Below are positions 59,379-64,000 of a stretch of 64,000 nucleotides of DNA, piece after piece. A program made the translations under genes and the position numbers. Source of the DNA: Desulfobacterales bacterium (GTDB lineage Bacteria; Desulfobacterota; Desulfobacteria; Desulfobacterales; Desulfosarcinaceae); NCBI GenBank assembly GCA_016218685.1, contig JACRDD010000034.1, forward strand, positions 1 through 64,000, written 5' to 3'. Below the pieces are notes generated by a model that did no database searches, had not been told where the DNA came from, and was given only the letters and a program-made list of their open reading frames with translations. How positions within the stretch are numbered: the stretch's first letter is position 1; every line of letters begins with the position of its first letter.

Positions 59379-60296
59379 ATGATCGAAACAAAATCGAAAA
59401 GGGCAATGGGGTGGCGTCCGGATTATCCGGACTTCAGGGATGCTACCCCAGACAATGACGAGGTCGCTCCAAAGTTGAAGGTCCTGGGGCAAAAGGATTC
59501 CCTCAAGGCCATGTTCGGAAAAATGGGATACGGCAAGTCCAAGGCCAAGCTGCCCACCAAGACCGACCTGAGAGAGTGGTGCTCTCCCGTCGAGGATCAG
59601 GAGGACCTCGGTTCATGCACCGCCAACGCGGGCGTCGCTCTTGTCGAGTATTTCGAACGAAGGGCGTTCGGAAAACACATCGATGCGTCGCGCCTCTTCC
59701 TGTACAAAGTAACCCGCAACCTGATGAAAGAAACCGGCGATACGGGCGCCTACCTGCGCTCGACCATGGGGGCACTGACGCTTTTCGGCGTGCCGCCGGA
59801 AGAATATTGGCCCTACAATACCGCGAATTTTGACGTCGAGCCGCCCGCTTTCTGCTATGGATTCGCCCAGAGCTATCAGGCCATCAAATACTACCGTCTC
59901 GATCCTCCCGGAACATCTGCCGCTAATCTACTCCTCCGGATTAAAACCAATCTGGCCGCGGGGCTTCCATCCATGTTCGGTTTCACGGTTTACACGTCTA
60001 TTTCTCATGCGGAAGATACCGGCAAGATCCCCTACCCGACCGCTGGGGAAAGGATCGAGGGTGGCCATGCCGTCGCGGCCGTTGGCTACGATGACGCTTT
60101 GAAAATCAAGAATCCAACGAAAAAGGATGGGCCGGAAACCACCGGCGCCATCCTGATCAGGAACTCCTGGGGAACAGGATGGGGTGACCGCGGCTATGGC
60201 TGGTTGCCCTACGACTACATAACCAACGGGCTGGCCGAGGATTGGTGGTCGGTCCTGAAGAATGAATGGGTGGATACCGGCATTTTCAAGGCATGA
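59379..60296 (+). CDS. Papain-like cysteine protease (C1A family), no signal peptide
   Basis: 305 residues from ATG 59379 (AAGGAGG 9 bases upstream). The catalytic centre has VEDQEDLGSCTANAGVAL (oxyanion Gln and Cys), His in IEGGHAVAAVGYDD, and Asn in ILIRNSWGTGWGDRG, the complete papain set. There is no signal peptide and no long propeptide; about 65 residues precede the catalytic region, so the enzyme may be cytoplasmic or secreted by another route. Substrate unknown. A large hairpin follows. Confidence 0.85.
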   Translation: MIETKSKRAMGWRPDYPDFRDATPDNDEVAPKLKVLGQKDSLKAMFGKMGYGKSKAKLPTKTDLREWCSPVEDQEDLGSCTANAGVALVEYFERRAFGKHIDASRLFLYKVTRNLMKETGDTGAYLRSTMGALTLFGVPPEEYWPYNTANFDVEPPAFCYGFAQSYQAIKYYRLDPPGTSAANLLLRIKTNLAAGLPSMFGFTVYTSISHAEDTGKIPYPTAGERIEGGHAVAAVGYDDALKIKNPTKKDGPETTGAILIRNSWGTGWGDRGYGWLPYDYITNGLAEDWWSVLKNEWVDTGIFKA

Positions 60297-60406
60297 AAGC
60301 CCAAAACCGGTCCGGCCGCGAAGAGAATTGGCGCAGAGAGCCTAAGGGGTATGGGCCGGCCCCGGGGATTCGAGCCGGATGAAGAGCTAAGGGGCCGGTG
60401 AGGGAT

Positions 60407-60459
60407 GGTTGTGCCATGACACAAAGCGGTCTGCTTCGCTTTTGTGCCATGGCACAACC
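60407..60459. terminator. Long imperfect hairpin, shared 3' end
   Basis: A stem of about 22 bp: GGTTGTGCCATG (60407-60418) onward pairs with CATGGCACAACC at the right end (to 60459), loop GTCTGCTT. The inner TTGTGCCATGGCACAA is itself palindromic. It lies 110 bases after the protease gene and 6 bases from the VWA gene stop, so it can act on both strands. Confidence 0.65.
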
Positions 60460-60465
60460 AGTGGG

Positions 60466-62730
60466 TTATTTGATCGTAATTGTCTTCTTGTCCAGCATCT
60501 GATTGTCCTGGCCCAGAATATAGCGCACCTCATAGGTGCCCGGCTCGTCGGGCGCTTTGAGTTTCGCCGGATTGCCTCTGTGCGCGTAAACATAATGGAT
60601 GTAGCCGTCTTCGGCTTGACCGGGCGTGGCGATGCTGATGTAGTCGGGTTTATACCCCGGCCCCTGCCATTTGACTTCGAAGAGCGCCTTCGCCGCGGCC
60701 GTGGTGGGTGGCGACACCGAGGCGGTCACCGGTTTGATGGTAATGGGGCTCTTGGCCAGCAGCTTGTTGTCCTGGCCCAGGATGTAGCGCACTTCGTAGT
60801 TTCCCGGTTCGGAGGGCACCTGAAGTTTCAACGGAGAGCCCTTCTTGGTGTAGGTGTAGAAGAGATAGACATCCTCGGGCTGGTCCGTCCGCGCGATGGA
60901 GATGTAATCCGGCTGGTTTCCGGGCCCTTGCCAGGCGACCTCGATTTCACTGGCCGCGTCGGCCGCGGCCGGCGCCTGGACCGAAGCGCCCACGGCCTTG
61001 ATGACGATGGTGGTTTTGGCCAGCAGTTTGTTGCCCTGGCCCAGGATGTAACGCACCTCGTAGGTGCCGGCCGTCGAAGGCGCCTGAAGCTTCAAGGGCG
61101 AACCCTTCTTGGTGTAGGTGTAGTGCAGATAGCCTTCCGGCTCCTGGTCGGGCTTGGCGATGGAGATGTAGTCCGGCGGGTTGTTGGGGCCTTGCCAGGC
61201 GACCTCGATCTGGCTGGCCACGTCGGCCTCGGCCGGGGCCTGAACCCCGGCGGTGACGGCCTGAATGGCGATGGGCGCCTTGGCCAGCAGTTTGTTGCCC
61301 TGGCCCAGGATGTAGCGCACCTCGTAGTTGCCCGGTTCCGCGGGCGCCTGCACTTTTAAAGGCGAACCCTTCTTGGTGTAGGTGTAGTGCAGATATTGCT
61401 CGGGCGGCTGCTCGGGCCGGGCGATGGCGATGTAGTCGGGCGCATTGTTGGGCCCTTTCCAGGCCACATCGATGGGGGTGGCCACGTTGGCCACCGGTGG
61501 GGCCTCGACGCTGGCGCCCACGCCCTTGATCTCGATGGGCGCCTTGGCCAGCAGTTCATGGCCCTTGCCCATGATGTAGCGCACCTCATAGGCGCCCGGC
61601 TCGGACGGGGCTTGCAGCTTCAGCGGCGAGCCCTTGCTGGTGTAGGTGTATTCCAGGTAGCCGGCGGCCGGCTGATCCGGCCGGGCCATGGTGATGTAGT
61701 CGCCGGCATAGGCCGGCCCGGTCCATTGGACATCGATGGGGGTGGCCACGTCCGCCGCAGGCGGCACTTGCAGCGTGGCCTGCACCGGCGTGACCTGGAT
61801 GTCGGCCCGTCCGATCACCTTGTTGCTCTGGCCATGGATGTAGCGCAGTTCATAGGCGCCCACCTTGCCAGGGGCCGTGAAGAGGGCCGGATTGCCCAGC
61901 TTGGTGTAGGCATAATCCAGGTGGTGCTCGTCCTTGGCCTCCTTTTCGGCGATGGTGATATAGTCATCCCGGCTGTTGGGGCCTTCCCACTGCACCGAAA
62001 CGCCCGATCCGGCCGGCACGCTGGGTGGCCCGGTCAATTTGGCCGTGCCCGGATCTTCCACCACGGGCGGCGGCGGGGCCTGGACCTCTTCCAGGGTTTT
62101 AAAGAGCGCGTCGCGCAACTGCCCGGCATTGTCGGCCGCCAGGAACAGGCCGCCGGTCTTGTCGGCCAGGCACTTGAGACGCGCCTGGTCTTCCTTGGCG
62201 ATGTCGAAGCCGATCACATGCACCGTAAAATCCACGCCGCTCATGGCCAGCTCGGCCGCCAGGGCGCAGGGATCGATGTCGCAGGTCTCGATGCCGTCGC
62301 TCACCAGGATGACCGTGGCTTTTTCTTCGCTGTAGCGCAAGGCCACGGCCGCCTGGCGCACCGCATCGCTGAGCGGCGTTTTGCCCTTGGGGTTGAGGGC
62401 CTGGATCTTGGCCTTCATGGCCGCGGCATTGTGCGGCCCCACCGGGATCATCATTTCGATGTCCTTGCAGTCGCCCTTGCGGCGGTGGCCGTAGACCATC
62501 AGGCCGGTCTCGAAGTCGGCCGGCACCGCGGTCGACAGTTCCGCCATGACCTCCTTGGCGATGTCGATCTTGGCCCGGCCCTCGATCTGGCCCCACATGG
62601 AGCCGGAGGCATCGAAGACCAGCATCAGGCGGGCCTTGACCGGCCCACCCGCCTGGGCCGCCCCGCACAGGATGAAAAACAAAGCGGCCCAGCCGGCCGC
62701 CCAAAAGAAACGCGTCATTTGCCTTGGCAT
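60466..62730 (-). CDS. Secreted VWA-domain protein with six tandem repeats
   Basis: 754 residues from ATG 62730 (GGAGGT upstream). Signal peptide: hydrophobic 10-25, cut near AAQA-GG. A VWA domain (about 30-220) has the MIDAS motif DASGSM and TPLSDA, and metal-binding is intact. A short Pro-rich linker follows, then six repeats of 88, 88, 88, 88, 88 and 85 residues (60469-62043 in DNA), each with a WxGP...DYI core, YxYT and GxYEVRYI. They look like small Ig-like beta domains. Function unknown; it may act as a surface or periplasmic binding protein. It faces the TatD gene. Confidence 0.85.
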   Translation of the reverse strand: MPRQMTRFFWAAGWAALFFILCGAAQAGGPVKARLMLVFDASGSMWGQIEGRAKIDIAKEVMAELSTAVPADFETGLMVYGHRRKGDCKDIEMMIPVGPHNAAAMKAKIQALNPKGKTPLSDAVRQAAVALRYSEEKATVILVSDGIETCDIDPCALAAELAMSGVDFTVHVIGFDIAKEDQARLKCLADKTGGLFLAADNAGQLRDALFKTLEEVQAPPPPVVEDPGTAKLTGPPSVPAGSGVSVQWEGPNSRDDYITIAEKEAKDEHHLDYAYTKLGNPALFTAPGKVGAYELRYIHGQSNKVIGRADIQVTPVQATLQVPPAADVATPIDVQWTGPAYAGDYITMARPDQPAAGYLEYTYTSKGSPLKLQAPSEPGAYEVRYIMGKGHELLAKAPIEIKGVGASVEAPPVANVATPIDVAWKGPNNAPDYIAIARPEQPPEQYLHYTYTKKGSPLKVQAPAEPGNYEVRYILGQGNKLLAKAPIAIQAVTAGVQAPAEADVASQIEVAWQGPNNPPDYISIAKPDQEPEGYLHYTYTKKGSPLKLQAPSTAGTYEVRYILGQGNKLLAKTTIVIKAVGASVQAPAAADAASEIEVAWQGPGNQPDYISIARTDQPEDVYLFYTYTKKGSPLKLQVPSEPGNYEVRYILGQDNKLLAKSPITIKPVTASVSPPTTAAAKALFEVKWQGPGYKPDYISIATPGQAEDGYIHYVYAHRGNPAKLKAPDEPGTYEVRYILGQDNQMLDKKTITIK
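60469..62043. repeat. Tandem array of six 264-bp (last 255-bp) coding repeats
   Basis: From the C terminus: 60469-60723, 60724-60987, 60988-61251, 61252-61515, 61516-61779, 61780-62043. Middle copies share segments such as TYTKKGSPLK and YEVRYILGQ almost unchanged, while the first is most diverged. This pattern fits expansion from the middle of the array. Confidence 0.8.
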
Positions 62731-62870
62731 TGCCCACCTCCGAAAGTCACCGTCTACCGGTTGTTGTGGCATCCTGAAAAACTCGGTAATACTCGAACGA
62801 TACGCGGGGGAAGTATCGCAAAGCGGCCGGGGAGTGTCAATCACAGTAAAGCCATCAAGGAGTCGACACC

Positions 62871-63614
62871 ATGCGGGGCCTGATCGATGCCCATGCCCAT
62901 CTGAACGAGATCGAAGCGCTCGGCGAGGCTCTGGCCGAGGCCCGCCGGGTCGGGGTCGCTCAAGTCGTGGCCATGGGCATGGAGAGGCTCTCCAACGAGC
63001 AGAATCTGCGTCTGGCCCTCCAGTACCCGGGCCAGGTGCGGCCGGCGCTGGGCTACCATCCCTGGTCCCTGGAAGCGGAGCAGGTGGATGCCACCTTGGC
63101 GCATATCCGGGAACACCTGCCCCAATGCGTGGCCCTGGGCGAAGTCGGCCTGGACTACAAGGTCAAGGTTCCCAAAAAGCTTCAGCAAGAAGTATTTGCG
63201 CGCCTGCTGGAGATCGCTGCCGAACAGGACAAGCCGGCGGTAGTGCACTGCCGCTTCTCCCACCTGCGCGCCTACGCCATGGTGCGTGCCGCCGGCCTCC
63301 GCCGCGCCGTCTTCCACTGGTACAGCGGCCCCCTGGATGTGCTCGACGCGATTTTGGCCGACGGCTATTTCATCTCCGTAACGCCCGCCCTGGCCTACAG
63401 CCCGCCCCACCGCGCCGCCGCCCAACACGCGCCCCTCGACCGCATCCTCGTGGAGACCGACAGCCCCGTCAGCTACCAAGGCCGTCCCTCGCGCCCGGCC
63501 GATCTACTGCAAACCATCGAACAGCTCAGCCAACTCAAACAGATCCCCATGGAAGAGACGGCCCGGACCACGGCCGGCAATGCGCGCCGCTTCTATGATC
63601 TGCCTGCAGCTTGA
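62871..63614 (+). CDS. TatD-family metal-dependent hydrolase/DNase
   Basis: 247 residues. TIM-barrel metal ligands: DAHAHLNE near the N terminus, LGEVGLDYKV, VVHCRFSH, and ETDSPVSYQG at the end. Family members are Mg-dependent DNases or exonucleases, also called YcfH/YjjV; the first metal motif here is DAHAH rather than DxHxH-variants, so activity is likely intact. ATG 62871 has AAGGAG 8 bases upstream. It is divergent from the VWA protein gene. Confidence 0.87.
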   Translation: MRGLIDAHAHLNEIEALGEALAEARRVGVAQVVAMGMERLSNEQNLRLALQYPGQVRPALGYHPWSLEAEQVDATLAHIREHLPQCVALGEVGLDYKVKVPKKLQQEVFARLLEIAAEQDKPAVVHCRFSHLRAYAMVRAAGLRRAVFHWYSGPLDVLDAILADGYFISVTPALAYSPPHRAAAQHAPLDRILVETDSPVSYQGRPSRPADLLQTIEQLSQLKQIPMEETARTTAGNARRFYDLPAA

Positions 63615-63654
63615 AGAATCGGCGATCATAATCGATTAATCCCCATAATCTACA

Positions 63655-63684
63655 TTGACATAACAAAAGCCGTACGCTTAATCT
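63655..63684 (+). promoter_or_regulatory. Sigma-70 promoter of the last kinase gene
   Basis: TTGACA (63655-63660), an 18-base spacer, TAATCT (63679-63684). Near consensus; the start codon is about 95 bases downstream. Confidence 0.5.
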
Positions 63685-63777
63685 CGACAAAGCCGGTCTG
63701 ACGAATTCATCCACTCTTCCGCGGGCTGTGCAATACTAGAAAAAGTGAAGATCTATTTTCAGGTGCGCACGACCATC

Positions 63778-64000
63778 ATGTCTGACAAGCCCACATACGA
63801 GGATCTGGAGCGCAAACTTCGCGAATTGGAAGCGGCCGAATCCGGACGCAAGCGGGCCGAGGAGGCCTTGCGTAAACATCAGGCCATGTTCAACAAGGTG
63901 CTGGATTCCGTGCCGCAGTCCATCTTTTGGAAGGATCATGAGGGCCGCTACCTGGGTTGCAATCGCGTTTTTGCCGCGGCCGTGGGATTGGCCGAACCCG
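63778..64000 (+). CDS. PAS-domain sensor protein, N-terminal part (runs off the window)
   Basis: 74 residues from ATG 63778: SDKPTYEDLERKLRELEAAE (coiled coil) then a PAS domain start, SVPQSIFWKDHEGRYLGCNR. The same N-terminal style is seen in the hybrid kinase at 10340, so a PAS histidine kinase is likely, but the catalytic end is outside the window. An in-frame GTG at 63745 is an alternative start. Confidence 0.75.
   Translation, partial: MSDKPTYEDLERKLRELEAAESGRKRAEEALRKHQAMFNKVLDSVPQSIFWKDHEGRYLGCNRVFAAAVGLAEP

Noticed and set aside
60361-60400. tRNA-like T-arm (GATTCGAG context)
   Set aside because: No acceptor or anticodon stem could be built around it; no tRNA was found anywhere in the window.

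Overview
The window looks like a chromosome segment of a GC-rich Desulfobacterota bacterium (old Deltaproteobacteria, probably Desulfosarcina- or Desulfobacter-like). This is inferred from gene content: an archaeal-type glutamate synthase split over three polypeptides, a small Cys-rich DUF6485-type protein, LuxR-type and multi-PAS kinases of the style common in that group, many sigma-54-related elements, and lineage-typical short zinc-ribbon proteins. No rRNA, tRNA, CRISPR array, intact insertion sequence or prophage was recognised. Gene density is high, and GC is high except for a few AT-rich islands.

Layout. 1-4.4 kb: 5' end of a manganese exporter gene (mntP), a PhoB/PhoR-type two-component pair, a GAF/HD-GYP protein and a small Cys-rich protein. 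4.7-8.7 kb: small winged-helix-like protein, a nested palindromic element, a PETase-like lipoprotein hydrolase, a membrane protein, DNA polymerase IV. 8.7-12.3 kb: a NifA-like sigma-54 activator and a hybrid PAS kinase. 12.3-20 kb: tandem zinc-ribbon protein, SEC-C methionine aminopeptidase, rhomboid protease, DHH phosphoesterase, LuxR regulator, and a YchF-like GTPase coupled to a lysine-2,3-aminomutase-like enzyme. 20-23.4 kb: HU, DksA/TraR protein, small secreted OB-fold-like protein, radical SAM protein with a cyclic-nucleotide-binding partner.

23.5-50 kb is a nearly continuous nitrogen-assimilation block. On the minus strand it has the three-part glutamate synthase, then carA, carB and purF. 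On the plus strand it has glnE, a PII gene with amtB, glnD, a second amtB with a second PII gene, glnA and asnB. Glutamine is made (glnA), used (glt, carA, purF, asnB), imported as ammonium (two Amt proteins), sensed (GlnD and two PII proteins), and GS is controlled by adenylylation (GlnE; the target Tyr is present in GlnA). Two good sigma-54 promoters lie in front of the first PII gene and glnD.

50-59 kb: a zinc-ribbon protein, a radical SAM protein, a scar with remnants of the asnB and rlhA 3' ends, an AT-rich transglutaminase-like gene, then a tightly overlapping six-gene minus-strand operon (lipoprotein, two MFS transporters, methyltransferase, DNPH1-like hydrolase, RlhA). 59-64 kb: a papain-like protease without a signal peptide, a VWA protein with six 88-residue repeats, a TatD nuclease and the start of a PAS kinase.
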